Source: Paucibacter sp. DJ2R-2 (GTDB taxonomy: Bacteria > Pseudomonadota > Gammaproteobacteria > Burkholderiales > Burkholderiaceae_C). Taken from it: a stretch of DNA of 64,000 nt. The stretch spans positions 1 through 64,000 of the forward strand of contig NZ_JAJIRT010000005.1 in assembly GCF_025717675.1 (NCBI RefSeq), read 5' to 3'. The position numbers and the translations under genes were made by a program. Below are positions 18,650 to 28,104 of the stretch, in pieces (position 1 is the first letter of the stretch; each line of letters begins with the position of its first letter). The notes under the pieces were generated by a model. The model searched no databases. It saw nothing but the letters and a program-made list of their open reading frames with translations, and was not told the DNA's origin.

Positions 18650-19549
18650 ATGACCCGGCCTTCGAATCTTCTCCACCTACTGCTGCCGGCGCCCTTGCGC
18701 GGCATTCTGGCCAGCGTGCTGCTCGCCCTGAACACTGTGATCGGTGTGGCTTTGATGATGCCGCCGGCGCTGCTCAAGCTCATCCTGCCCTTCTTGCCGG
18801 TGCGTCGCCTGTGCGACCGAACCCTCAATGCGATCGCGGCGGGCTGGGTGGCATTCAACAATGCGTGGATTGCGACCTTGAATCCGCAGCCCTGGGATGT
18901 CCAGGGCATGGAAGGGCTGCACGAGCGAGGCTGGTATCTGGTTTCGCCCAACCACCAGACCTGGGTGGATATCTTGGTGCTGCAGCGCGTGTTCCATGGC
19001 CGCATTCCATTCCTGAAGTTCTTTCTCAAGCGGGAGTTGATGTGGGTGCCCGTGATCGGCCTGGCCTGGTGGGCGCTGGACTTTCCTTTCATGAAGCGAG
19101 GCCGCAATGCCAGCTCGCAAGCGGATGACCTGGAAACCACGCGCAAGGCTTGCGAGCGCTTCAAGACCATCCCGACCACGGTGATCAACTTCGTTGAGGG
19201 CACGCGCTTCAGTGCTGCCAAGCATGCCGAACAGAACAGCCCGTACCAGCACTTGCTGAAACCCAAGGTAGGTGCCCTGAGCATGGCCATGGCCACCATG
19301 GGCGACCAGTTCGAGGCCATGCTGGATGTCACCTTGGCGTATCCCGACGGCACGCCAAGCTTTTGGGATCTGCTCTGCGGCCGTTGCGGGCGTGTAAGGG
19401 TGTACGTTCAGCAACGGCCGATTCCCGCCGAGCTGGTCGGAGGCAATCCCATGGCTGACAAGCGCTTGCGGGCAGGTATTTCCATGTGGATCAAAAGGCA
19501 ATGGTCCGACAAAGATGCCTTGCTTTCTGGCATGCGCGCGCCGGAGTAA
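18650..19549 (+). CDS. Acyltransferase of the PlsC/YihG family
   Basis: The 299-residue protein has the glycerolipid acyltransferase motifs NHX4D (His102, Asp107 in NHQTWVD) and FVEGTR (Glu183). An N-terminal hydrophobic stretch (about residues 18-46) should anchor it in the inner membrane. Such enzymes transfer acyl groups to lysophosphatidic acid or other lysophospholipids; the sequence resembles the YihG subgroup rather than the main PlsC. A TTG one codon upstream is possible, but ATG 18650 is preferred. It stands alone after the tRNA pair. Confidence 0.88.
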   Translation: MTRPSNLLHLLLPAPLRGILASVLLALNTVIGVALMMPPALLKLILPFLPVRRLCDRTLNAIAAGWVAFNNAWIATLNPQPWDVQGMEGLHERGWYLVSPNHQTWVDILVLQRVFHGRIPFLKFFLKRELMWVPVIGLAWWALDFPFMKRGRNASSQADDLETTRKACERFKTIPTTVINFVEGTRFSAAKHAEQNSPYQHLLKPKVGALSMAMATMGDQFEAMLDVTLAYPDGTPSFWDLLCGRCGRVRVYVQQRPIPAELVGGNPMADKRLRAGISMWIKRQWSDKDALLSGMRAPE

Positions 19550-19609
19550 GGTGACGCGCGCGATGGTCGGCGGTTTCTTTTTGATCAACTTCCATTAAGG
19601 CTATTTGTC

Positions 19610-20086
19610 ATGCGAGTACTCAGCCGCAGCTCGGTGTCCTTCGTCCTGACGGTTTCGGCGCTCGCCGTGGCCGCAGCAGACCTGCAGACATGCCGCAAGA
19701 TCGCCGACTCCCAGCAGCGACTGAGTTGCTATGACGCGCTCTCGCCTCCAGCTGCTGTTGGCGTGACTGCACCAGCGTCGACGGCTGCCGCCCCAGCTCC
19801 GGCCCCCGCGGCTGCTGGCAGTGCCGACGGCTTTGGTCTGCCGGTCACTGCTCGTTCGAGCGAGGCTCAGACCGTGTCCAGCCGTCTGGCCCGCGAACTG
19901 GATGGCTGGGGCCCGAATCAGCTCATTCAGCTCGCCAATGGCCAACTGTGGCAGGTGGTCGACGGCAGTAGCGGCGTGCTCCAGGCCGAGAATCAACGCG
20001 TTCTGGTGCGCCGCGGCGCTTTGGGGACCTACTTCATGGAGTTCGAAGGGCTCAATCGCTCGCCGCGGGTCAAACGCGTGCAGTGA
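19610..20086 (+). CDS. Small exported protein, function unknown
   Basis: The 158-residue product has a signal peptide (MRVLSRSSVSFVLTVSALAVAAA). A cysteine pair follows in the motif CRKIADSQQRLSCYDAL, which recurs at the N-terminus of several periplasmic proteins. Then comes an Ala/Pro-rich linker (about residues 48-70) and a C-terminal beta-rich region (LIQLANGQLWQVVDG). It is predicted to be periplasmic with a disulfide between the two cysteines. No enzymatic motif is visible. Confidence 0.75.
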   Translation: MRVLSRSSVSFVLTVSALAVAAADLQTCRKIADSQQRLSCYDALSPPAAVGVTAPASTAAAPAPAPAAAGSADGFGLPVTARSSEAQTVSSRLARELDGWGPNQLIQLANGQLWQVVDGSSGVLQAENQRVLVRRGALGTYFMEFEGLNRSPRVKRVQ

Positions 20087-20208
20087 CCTCCGGGGCATCG
20101 CTACTCCTGGGCCCTGAAAGCAACGTTTCTTTGCCCGGCGGGCGGATGGCTTGTACCTAAACTAGGACTCGCCTCTGACTATTTGCGCGGCTTGGTGCCG
20201 CTTGCCTG

Positions 20209-23200
20209 ATGCCCATGCTTGGCCTGCAGCGTTTTCGGGTCGTAACACCTGCCGCCTTGTGGCGGGAGTTTCGCTTGGGCGGGCGGATGGCCGTACTCGC
20301 GGCGCTCGCTGTGGCCGTGGTCGGGGTGGCCCTGACAGCCTTTCTTAGCCTGAGCAAGCACGCCGAGATTGCGCAGGACGCCCAGCTTCGCTTTGACATC
20401 CTGGCCGCGCGCATTGAGCGCGAGATTGAGCAGCGCTTGCGCCAGCCGATCTATGGCCTGAAGGGTGCGCGCGGTGTTTATGCGGCCAGCGACTCGGTCA
20501 CACGTGGCGATTTCCGCAACTATGTGGACTCGCGCCAGATGGAGCAGGAGTTCCCCGGCATCCGCGGCTTCGGCTTCATCGAGCGCGTTCTGCGGGCTGA
20601 CCTTGATCGTTTCACGGCAGAGGCCAAGGCGGACGGCATGCCCGACTTTCGGGTCCGAAGCAGCCCCGGGGCTACGGCTGAAGACCTGTACGTGATCAAG
20701 TACCTTGAGCCCCTGGCCAACAACATCCAAGCCCTTGGATACGACATGGGGCAGGAGCTGCTGCGACGTGAAGCCGTCGAACGGGCGGTGCTCACCGGGC
20801 GGGACACTTTGAGCGGGCGGGTCAACTTGCTACAGGACGAAGCCGGCCGGCCTGGTCTGCTGCTCCTGGTGCCGGTCTATCGGCGTGGGGCCGATCCGCA
20901 GACCCCGGATCAGCATCTGCGCGCCCTGGTAGGCTTGGTTTACGCGCCCTTGCTGGTCCATGAGTTGATGGCCGGTGTGGCCAAGGTCAGCGAGCAGCTC
21001 CTGGACTTCCGCCTGCTCTCCGATGATGGGCCGCAGCAACTGAGCCCCCTCTATGAGACACAGAGTGTGCCGCGACAAGCCGGCTGGCAGATCGAGCGGC
21101 GATTGGAGTTCGGCGGCAAGCACCTGCAACTGCAACTGAGCAGCACGCCAGCGTTTGAGCAGCAGATCGACCACGGCCCGGTCCAATGGATTGCTCTCAG
21201 TGGCTTGGGCTTGAGTTTGAGCCTCGCGCTGGCAAGCTGGCTGCTGATTTCGGGGCGGCAGCGTGCCGAGGCCTTGGCGGCCGCGCGTACGGCGGATCTG
21301 GCGCAGGCGCTTGGAGAGAACCGTTCTCTGCTCAACACCATCCACCAGCACGCCATCGTCTCCATCACCGACCCGGCGGGCACCATCATCGAGGCCAACG
21401 AAGCTTTTTGCCGCATCAGCGGCTACAGCCGAGAGGAGCTGCTGGGCAGCGACCATCGCATCGTCAATTCCGGGCACCACCCTGCGGAATTCTGGCGTGG
21501 CGTCTGGCATCAGCTGCAAACGGGGCACAGCTGGCGGGGAGAGCTGTGTAACAGGGCCAAGGACGGTCGGCTCTACTGGGTGGATAGCATCATTGCGCCC
21601 ATTTTTGATCTGCAGGGCAAGCTCGAGAAGTACATCTCGATCCGCACCGACATCAGTGCCGCCAAGCGCGCAGCCCAGCGCCTGCAGAGCAACCAGGTCG
21701 TGCTGGACCGTGCCGAGCGTCTGGCCGGGCTTGGCGCCTGGGAGCTGGATCTGGCCAGCGAGCAGCTGATCTGGTCAGACCAAACTTACCGTTTGCATGA
21801 GGTCAGCCTGGACTCGCCCGTGACCCTGGAGTTGGCGCTTTCGCACCTGGCCGAGCCCGGCCGAGCGGCCCTGCAAGAGGCCTTGCACGAGGCCGCTTCG
21901 GGGCGGGCCTGGGACTTGGAGCTCAGCCTGCGCACGAGCAAGGGCCGCGAGCTGTGGGTGCGCTCGGTCGGCGAGGCGTCCTTCGACGACCACGGCGCCC
22001 TGCGGGTGTTCGGCACCTACCAAGACATCACCCTGCAGCGCGCTCTCGAGGCCCAGACTTTGCAGGCCAACCAGGTGCTGCGCAGCGTGCTGGAGAACCT
22101 GCCTTGCGCCCTGAGCGTGTTTGATGCCCAGCTCAATTTGCTGGCACATAACGCCCAATTTCGGCGCCTCCTGGACTTTCCAGACGATCTTTTCGACGGC
22201 GAGGTCACGAGCTTCGAGCGCATCATCCGGTTCAATGCGGCGCGCGGCGAGTATGGTCAGCCGGCAGACCTGGAAGCCACGGTGCAGCAGATCATCGAGC
22301 GCGCCCGTCACCCCAGCGCCCATCAGTTCGAACGCACCCGCCCCAATGGCGACACCCTGGAAGTGCGCGGCTCTCCCATGCCAGGCGGTGGTTTTGTCAC
22401 CACCTATGTCGATATCAGCGCACGCAAGCGAGCCGAGGCCGAGATCTTGCGTGCCGAAGCGTTGCTGCGTGGCTCGATTGATGCCGTCAATGAAGGCTTT
22501 GTGCTCTACGACCCGGACGACCGCCTGGTCTTTTGCAATGAGAAGTACCGCCAGATGTACGCCGCGTCCGCCGACCTGATCGTGCCGGGCGCAAGCTTTG
22601 AGTCCATCATCCGCGGCGGCGCCGAACGGGGTCAGTATGCGGAGGCGCAGGGTCGGGTCGATGAGTGGGTGGCCGAGCGCATGAAAGCCCATCGTGAGGG
22701 GCAGACCAGTCCCTTGCAAAAGCTTGGTGACGGTCGCTGGGTCCGAGTTGTCGAACGCCGCATGGACGATGGGCATCAGGTCGGCTTCCGCATCGACATC
22801 ACCGATCTGATGCGCGCCACCGAGGCGGCTGAGAGCGCCTCACGCTCCAAGAGCCAGTTCCTGGCCAATATGAGCCATGAGATCCGCACGCCCATGAACG
22901 CCATTCTGGGCATGCTCAAGCTGCTGCAAAAGACCGAGCTGAGCGAGCGGCAACTGGACTACGCCAGCAAGACCGAAGGCGCAGCGCGCTCGCTGCTGGG
23001 CCTGCTCAATGACATTCTGGATTTCTCCAAGGTCGAAGCCGGCAAGATGACCCTGGATCCGCAGCCCTTCCGCCTGGAGCCGCTGCTGCGTGATCTGTCG
23101 GTGATTCTTTCGGCGACGGTCGGCCCCAAGCCGGTCGAGGTCTTGTTCGATCTCGACCCGGCTCTGCCGCCGGCCGTGGTCGGCGATGCCCTGCGACTGC

Positions 23201-25083
23201 AGCAGGTGCTGATCAATCTCTGTGGCAATGCCGTCAAGTTCACGCCGCGCGGTGAAGTGGTGCTGGCCTTGCGCCTGCTCAGCCTGAAGGCTGGCGAAGC
23301 CGAACTGGAGTTCTCGGTGCGCGACAGCGGCATCGGCATTGCGCCCGAGCATCAGGCACAGATCTTTTCCGGCTTCACGCAGGCTGAGGCCTCAACAACT
23401 CGCCGCTTTGGCGGCACCGGGCTGGGCCTGGCCATCAGTCAGCGCCTGGTGCAGCTGATGGGCGGCGACTTGAGCCTGGACAGCGCGCTCGGAAAGGGCA
23501 GTCGTTTCGCCTTCACCTTGATGCTGCCGTTGGCGCCGGATGTCGCCGAGGCGCCGGCACAAGTGGCCGCTACAGAGCCGCCGCTGCGCGCCTTGATCGT
23601 GGATGACAACCCGCTGTCCCTGGCCCTGCTCGGGCAGATGGCCCAGACCCTGGGCTGGCAGGCCGAGCTGGCCAGCTCGGGCGAGGCCTGCCTGGCCTTG
23701 CTGGAGGCCGCCGGGGCCAGCAATCGTGCTTATCAGCTGGTGCTGATCGACTGGCAGATGCCGGGCCTGGATGGCTTCGAGACGGCTCGGCGGATTCACG
23801 CCTTGGACGCCGCCGCCACGGCACCGCTGCTGATCATGGTCACGGCCCATGGGCGCGAGGTGCTGAGCCAGCGCAGCGAGCAGGATCAAGAGCTGCTGCA
23901 GGGCTATCTGGTGAAGCCGGTCACACCGGCCATGCTGGCGGATGCCCTGCGGGCGGCCCAGGCCCACCTCGGTCGGCCGGTGTCGCCTGCCCTGGCCACG
24001 GCCGCCGCGCCGCAGCGTCCCTTGCAGGGTTTGCGTTTGCTGGTGGTGGAGGACAACCCGAACAATCAGCAAGTGGCTCAGGAGCTGCTCGAAGATGCCG
24101 GTGCGCTGGTCCAGCTGGCGGGCCATGGCCAGATCGCCGTCGATGTCTTGCGCGCTGACCCCGACGGTTTCGATGTCGTGCTGATGGATGTGCAGATGCC
24201 GGTGATGGATGGCTACACCGCCACGCGTGTGATCCGGCAGCAGCTCGGCTTGGTCGAGCTGCCCATCGTCGCCATGACGGCCAATGCCATGGCCTCGGAC
24301 CGCGAGGACTGCCTGGCCGCGGGCATGAACGAGCATGTCGGCAAACCTTTCGATCTCGAACATCTGGCCCAGGTGCTGCTGCGCTTGAGCGGCCGTGTCG
24401 CTCCCGAGGCGCCGGTGCAGCCCGAGCGCAGCTTCCCGACGCTGGCCGTGCCGGGCGCGCTGCGCCAGCGGGCCCAGAGTCTGGGCGTCGACTTGCAGGC
24501 CGCTATGGACCGTTTCATGGGCAAGACGGCGCTGTTCCAGCGCATGGTGAGCTCCTTCTGCAAGTCCGCTGGGCAGATGGATGCGCAGCTGCGCAGCTGT
24601 CTGGCGCAGGATGACCGCGCTGGCGCCATGTTGGCGCTGCACAGCTTCAAAGGCTTGGCTGCAACCCTGGGCGCACAGCGCCTGTCCGAGCGCGGTGCCG
24701 AGGGCGAAACCCTGCTCAAGCAGGGGCAGGCGCTGGGCGAGGCCTGGCTGGTCGATCTGCAGCAGCAGGTGTTGCAGGGCAGTCAGGACTTGCAGCAATT
24801 GGCCGGTGAGCTGGCGGCACTGGAGGCCATTCCGGTCGAGCAGGCGCCGCCTGTCGAGGCGGCGGCCGGCGATGATGCGGCCTTCCGCGCCGCTCTGCAG
24901 GGCTTCATGCGCATGCTGGAGGATTTCGACATGGATGCCACCGAAGCTTTTGCCGAGCTGCAGCGCCAACACGGGGCGCGCCTGGGTGCGCAGGCTGAGG
25001 GCCTGGACGAAGCCGTCAGCGCCCTGGACTTTGCCCGTGCCTTGCAGCTGGCCCGCGAGCTTGTGCCGGAGGCTGCCACATGA
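20209..25083 (+). CDS. Membrane hybrid histidine kinase (CHASE, PAS, REC, HPt)
   Basis: The 1624-residue kinase has, in order: a membrane segment (27-48); a CHASE-like periplasmic sensor (about 70-280, with GARGVYAASDSV); a second membrane segment (327-349); and four PAS-like modules (about 374-485, 495-610, 620-745, 750-870). These are followed by a HisKA domain with phospho-acceptor His890 in NMSHEIRTPM, an ATPase domain, two receiver domains with Asp1181 and Asp1327, and an HPt domain with His1478 in ALHSFKGLA. This allows an intramolecular His-Asp-His relay. Its ATGA overlap with the next gene suggests the diguanylate cyclase is the output. The ligand is unknown. Confidence 0.93.
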   Translation: MPMLGLQRFRVVTPAALWREFRLGGRMAVLAALAVAVVGVALTAFLSLSKHAEIAQDAQLRFDILAARIEREIEQRLRQPIYGLKGARGVYAASDSVTRGDFRNYVDSRQMEQEFPGIRGFGFIERVLRADLDRFTAEAKADGMPDFRVRSSPGATAEDLYVIKYLEPLANNIQALGYDMGQELLRREAVERAVLTGRDTLSGRVNLLQDEAGRPGLLLLVPVYRRGADPQTPDQHLRALVGLVYAPLLVHELMAGVAKVSEQLLDFRLLSDDGPQQLSPLYETQSVPRQAGWQIERRLEFGGKHLQLQLSSTPAFEQQIDHGPVQWIALSGLGLSLSLALASWLLISGRQRAEALAAARTADLAQALGENRSLLNTIHQHAIVSITDPAGTIIEANEAFCRISGYSREELLGSDHRIVNSGHHPAEFWRGVWHQLQTGHSWRGELCNRAKDGRLYWVDSIIAPIFDLQGKLEKYISIRTDISAAKRAAQRLQSNQVVLDRAERLAGLGAWELDLASEQLIWSDQTYRLHEVSLDSPVTLELALSHLAEPGRAALQEALHEAASGRAWDLELSLRTSKGRELWVRSVGEASFDDHGALRVFGTYQDITLQRALEAQTLQANQVLRSVLENLPCALSVFDAQLNLLAHNAQFRRLLDFPDDLFDGEVTSFERIIRFNAARGEYGQPADLEATVQQIIERARHPSAHQFERTRPNGDTLEVRGSPMPGGGFVTTYVDISARKRAEAEILRAEALLRGSIDAVNEGFVLYDPDDRLVFCNEKYRQMYAASADLIVPGASFESIIRGGAERGQYAEAQGRVDEWVAERMKAHREGQTSPLQKLGDGRWVRVVERRMDDGHQVGFRIDITDLMRATEAAESASRSKSQFLANMSHEIRTPMNAILGMLKLLQKTELSERQLDYASKTEGAARSLLGLLNDILDFSKVEAGKMTLDPQPFRLEPLLRDLSVILSATVGPKPVEVLFDLDPALPPAVVGDALRLQQVLINLCGNAVKFTPRGEVVLALRLLSLKAGEAELEFSVRDSGIGIAPEHQAQIFSGFTQAEASTTRRFGGTGLGLAISQRLVQLMGGDLSLDSALGKGSRFAFTLMLPLAPDVAEAPAQVAATEPPLRALIVDDNPLSLALLGQMAQTLGWQAELASSGEACLALLEAAGASNRAYQLVLIDWQMPGLDGFETARRIHALDAAATAPLLIMVTAHGREVLSQRSEQDQELLQGYLVKPVTPAMLADALRAAQAHLGRPVSPALATAAAPQRPLQGLRLLVVEDNPNNQQVAQELLEDAGALVQLAGHGQIAVDVLRADPDGFDVVLMDVQMPVMDGYTATRVIRQQLGLVELPIVAMTANAMASDREDCLAAGMNEHVGKPFDLEHLAQVLLRLSGRVAPEAPVQPERSFPTLAVPGALRQRAQSLGVDLQAAMDRFMGKTALFQRMVSSFCKSAGQMDAQLRSCLAQDDRAGAMLALHSFKGLAATLGAQRLSERGAEGETLLKQGQALGEAWLVDLQQQVLQGSQDLQQLAGELAALEAIPVEQAPPVEAAAGDDAAFRAALQGFMRMLEDFDMDATEAFAELQRQHGARLGAQAEGLDEAVSALDFARALQLARELVPEAAT

Positions 25084-26036
25084 ATGCCATCGTCAGCAGC
25101 CCCAGCGAAAGCTTCAACCCTTTGCAGCAGCTGGGCCGGCGGCCACGCCTGCTGATCGTCGACGACCAGCCGGTCAATATCCAGGCGCTCTACCAGGTGT
25201 TCGCTCATGACCACCAGGTCTTCATGGCCACCTCTGGCGCCCAGGCCCTGCAGCTGTGCCGAGAGAAGCAGCCGGACCTGCTGCTCTTGGACATCCAGAT
25301 GCCCGGCATGGATGGCTACGAGGTCTGTCGTCAGATCAAGGCCGACCCCGAGCTGGCGGCCCTGCCGGTGGTCTTCGTCACGGCACACAGCGATGCCGAG
25401 ACCGAAACCCGCGGCCTGGACTTGGGCGCGGTGGATTTCATCAGCAAGCCCTTCAGCCCGGCCGTGGTGCGCGCGCGCGTTCGCACGCATCTGACGCTCA
25501 AGGTCCAGAGTGATTTGCTGCGTGAACTGGTCTTTATCGATGGTCTGACCGGGGTCTACAACCGCCGGCATTTCGACGAGCGCCTGGCCCGTGAGTTTCA
25601 GCGGGCGCGCCGCCAGGGCAGCAGCCTGGCCTTGATGATGATCGATGTCGACTATTTCAAGCGCTTCAACGACCGCTACGGTCATCTGGCCGGCGACGAC
25701 GGCTTGCGTCGGGTGGCGATGGCGCTGAAGGCCCAGCTCAAGCGCCCGGCGGATTTGCTCAGCCGTTTTGGCGGCGAGGAGTTTGCCTGTGTGCTGCCCG
25801 ACACCGAGCTGGCCGGTGCCCTGTCCTTGGCCGAAGCCATGGGCGAGGCCATGACGGCGCTGGACATCGCCCATGCCGACTCCGAAGTCGCGCGCTGCTT
25901 GAGCGTCAGCATCGGGGTGGCTGCGTTGCGACCGCACGGCACGCTGGCGGCGTCCGACCTGGTCACGGCGGCTGACGAGCAGCTCTATCTGGCCAAGTCC
26001 GGCGGGCGCCGGCGTGCCTGCGGCATCACGCTGTAG
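25080..26036 (+). CDS. PleD-like response regulator with diguanylate cyclase domain
   Basis: The 318-residue protein has a receiver domain (about 20-140, LIVDDQPVN and phospho-acceptor Asp in LLLDIQMPGMDGY) and a GGDEF domain with an intact RFGGEEF active site. An RxxD inhibitory site (RPAD) lies the usual distance before it. It should make cyclic-di-GMP when phosphorylated and be feedback-inhibited by product. The start overlaps the kinase stop by 4 bp (ATGA), so the two are co-translated and probably form one signalling pair. Its 3' end overlaps the convergent GNAT gene by 11 bp. Confidence 0.94.
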   Translation: MNAIVSSPSESFNPLQQLGRRPRLLIVDDQPVNIQALYQVFAHDHQVFMATSGAQALQLCREKQPDLLLLDIQMPGMDGYEVCRQIKADPELAALPVVFVTAHSDAETETRGLDLGAVDFISKPFSPAVVRARVRTHLTLKVQSDLLRELVFIDGLTGVYNRRHFDERLAREFQRARRQGSSLALMMIDVDYFKRFNDRYGHLAGDDGLRRVAMALKAQLKRPADLLSRFGGEEFACVLPDTELAGALSLAEAMGEAMTALDIAHADSEVARCLSVSIGVAALRPHGTLAASDLVTAADEQLYLAKSGGRRRACGITL

Positions 26037-26721
26037 CGGCGTCGGCCGTCAAGCGCTTGTAGTAGAGCGCCGAGCCATGGAGCCGTCCATCGGCACAGGC
26101 TTCATGGTCCGGGATCTCGCCGGCGCGCTGCCAGCCCAGGTGGACGAACACCGCTTCGGCTTGCGATCCGGCCTGGGCCTCCAGCACCAGCAGTGAGCGT
26201 CCTTGTGCCTGGGCGCTGCATTCCAGTCGGGCCATCAGTCGGCCCGCAATGCCGCGGCCGCGCGCTTGGCTGTGCACCATCAGCTTTTGCACCTCACCAC
26301 GGTGGTGCGCATTGCTGTGCGGCGCCAGCGACAGCTGCACCGCACCCTGCAGCGGGCCGCTGGGCACGTGCGCGTCACTGCCGTCGGCGCTGTCGCTGTC
26401 GCAGGCAATCCAGAGGCTGTGTTGTGGGCCCAGGCGGGCGAACACGCCGTGCCAGTAGGTCAGGGCTGCATAGCGCGACAGCGGGGCCAGGAAGCCAAGG
26501 CTGGCGCCCCGGTGCACACCGTCGATCAGCAGGTCGCACAGTGCCGGCAGCCACTGCAGATCGTTGGGGCCGATCTTGCGCACGCTCAGTGCTTGCTGGC
26601 CTTTGACGGCCTGCAGCGCCGAGGCGGTCAGGCATTTGCGGGCGGCCTCGGGCGCCATCAGGGCGCTGCGTGCGGTGAAAGCGCTGGCGGCGGGTTTGGC
26701 AGAGAGGATGGTGGAAAACAT
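26026..26721 (-). CDS. GNAT-family N-acetyltransferase
   Basis: The 231-residue protein carries the acetyl-CoA-binding signature in VQKLMVHSQARGRGIAGRLM (R/Q-x-x-G-x-G/A) and a C-terminal FVHLGWQRAGEIPDHEA region typical of GNAT enzymes. The substrate is not evident. The start ATG 26721 is chosen because GGAGG lies eight bases upstream; the frame could begin eight codons earlier. It lies downstream of, and co-oriented with, the membrane GGDEF gene at 26820-28043 and may share its transcript. Confidence 0.85.
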   Translation of the reverse strand: MFSTILSAKPAASAFTARSALMAPEAARKCLTASALQAVKGQQALSVRKIGPNDLQWLPALCDLLIDGVHRGASLGFLAPLSRYAALTYWHGVFARLGPQHSLWIACDSDSADGSDAHVPSGPLQGAVQLSLAPHSNAHHRGEVQKLMVHSQARGRGIAGRLMARLECSAQAQGRSLLVLEAQAGSQAEAVFVHLGWQRAGEIPDHEACADGRLHGSALYYKRLTADAATA

Positions 26722-26819
26722 GGCCTGGCCTCCGGGTGCGTGCAAAAGGAATCAAGAGCCCGGGTGATCCCCTGGGTTTGTCCTGCTTGCATGCAAGCGG
26801 CGTGCCAGGCCTCGCGAAA

Positions 26820-28043
26820 TCAGTCTTGTAGACCGGGCTCGGCCTGCAGATGGGCGCGGCCGCCGCGCTTGGCCTCATACAGCGCAGTTTCGGCGCGGCG
26901 TTTGAGGTCTTCGATGTCACGGTCGCCATGCCTCAGCTTGGCCCATCCGCCGCTGTAGGCCAGCTCGAAACCGAGCTCCGCTGGTGCACGCTGCGCCAGG
27001 GCGGTGCGCAAGCGCGCATCGAGGGCCTCAGGGCCCTGGGCGTCGCAGCGCGCCATCAGCACGCCGAACTCTTCAGGGCCGATGCGCCCGGCCAGGTCGC
27101 CGAGCCGCATCTGCGCTTGGATGCAGCTGCCGAACAGGGCCAGGGCGCGGTCGCCACCTTCATTGCCGTGGCTGGCGTTGATCGCCTTCAAATGGTCCAA
27201 GTCCAGCAGCACGAGGGCCAGCGGCTCCTGGTGCCGGCGCGCCATGGAGATCAGCGCCACCGAGCGGGCCGCGAAGGCGCGGGCGTCGGCCAGGCCGGTC
27301 AAGCTGTCGGTCTGGGCCAGGCGAGCCAGCTCAGCCTCCGCCTCGCCGCGCCAAGCCAGCACCAGGCCCAGCAGGCCGGCCGTCAGGCTCCAGTGCACGG
27401 TCAGTCCGAGCAGGCTGTTGGCCGCGCCGGCCAGATGCAGATTGGCCAGGCTGCTGGCATCTTGCAGGCCCACAGCCGTCAAGGCAGCACGCAGCAGGCA
27501 GATCAGGCCGATCGGCACGATGGCAGACAGCAGCAGTGCGCGCCAGCGCAGGCTGACACTGCTGGGCTGCAGTTCGGCTGCGGTCGCGCTCATGTCTGGG
27601 TGCAGCTCCTGCGGCGGCCGCGGCAGGGCCAGGCTCAAGGTCAGCATCAGGCATTGCAGGCCCAGCCAGGCCTGGCTCCAGGCCAGACGGAAGCTCACGC
27701 TGTCATGAAAGTGAATGCCATAGCCCAGGCCCAGCAACACCGGCGCCGCTGCCATCAGCCAGAGGCCCCGACGGCGCAGCAGCCAGAGCTGCAAAGCCCA
27801 CCAAAGGGCGCTGAGGCTGGCGCTGAAGGCCACCATGGCGAGGGTTTGCAGGCCGCGCGCCAGCTCGGGCTGATTGACGCTGGCCTCGATCAGCAGCCAG
27901 CCGAGCGCGTTCGCACCCATGCAGGCCTGGGCCCAGCGCGTGGCCGGGCCGCTGCGCCAGCCACTCAAGGCCAAGAACAGGAGGGCCGCAGCCAGGGCCT
28001 GCACCAGCAGCACATTGAACAGCGTGGGGTTGTCAAACAGCAT
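26820..28043 (-). CDS. Membrane GGDEF protein with altered active-site motif
   Basis: The 407-residue protein has seven hydrophobic segments in residues 1-230, then a GGDEF domain. The signature is GPEEF (residues 322-326) instead of GG(D/E)EF, while the RxxD inhibitory site (RLGD, 313-316) is kept and the nucleotide-site region reads DLDHLKAINASHG. It may be a weak cyclase, a cyclic-di-GMP receptor through the I-site, or a regulatory protein. The long upstream extension of the frame overlaps amn on the same strand and is rejected. Start ATG 28043. Confidence 0.88.
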   Translation of the reverse strand: MLFDNPTLFNVLLVQALAAALLFLALSGWRSGPATRWAQACMGANALGWLLIEASVNQPELARGLQTLAMVAFSASLSALWWALQLWLLRRRGLWLMAAAPVLLGLGYGIHFHDSVSFRLAWSQAWLGLQCLMLTLSLALPRPPQELHPDMSATAAELQPSSVSLRWRALLLSAIVPIGLICLLRAALTAVGLQDASSLANLHLAGAANSLLGLTVHWSLTAGLLGLVLAWRGEAEAELARLAQTDSLTGLADARAFAARSVALISMARRHQEPLALVLLDLDHLKAINASHGNEGGDRALALFGSCIQAQMRLGDLAGRIGPEEFGVLMARCDAQGPEALDARLRTALAQRAPAELGFELAYSGGWAKLRHGDRDIEDLKRRAETALYEAKRGGRAHLQAEPGLQD

Positions 28044-28104
28044 GGTGGCGGGCTCTGGTTGTTCTTGTCGCTTGCAATGGACGCAGGGCGGCTTGATGGA
28101 TTCT

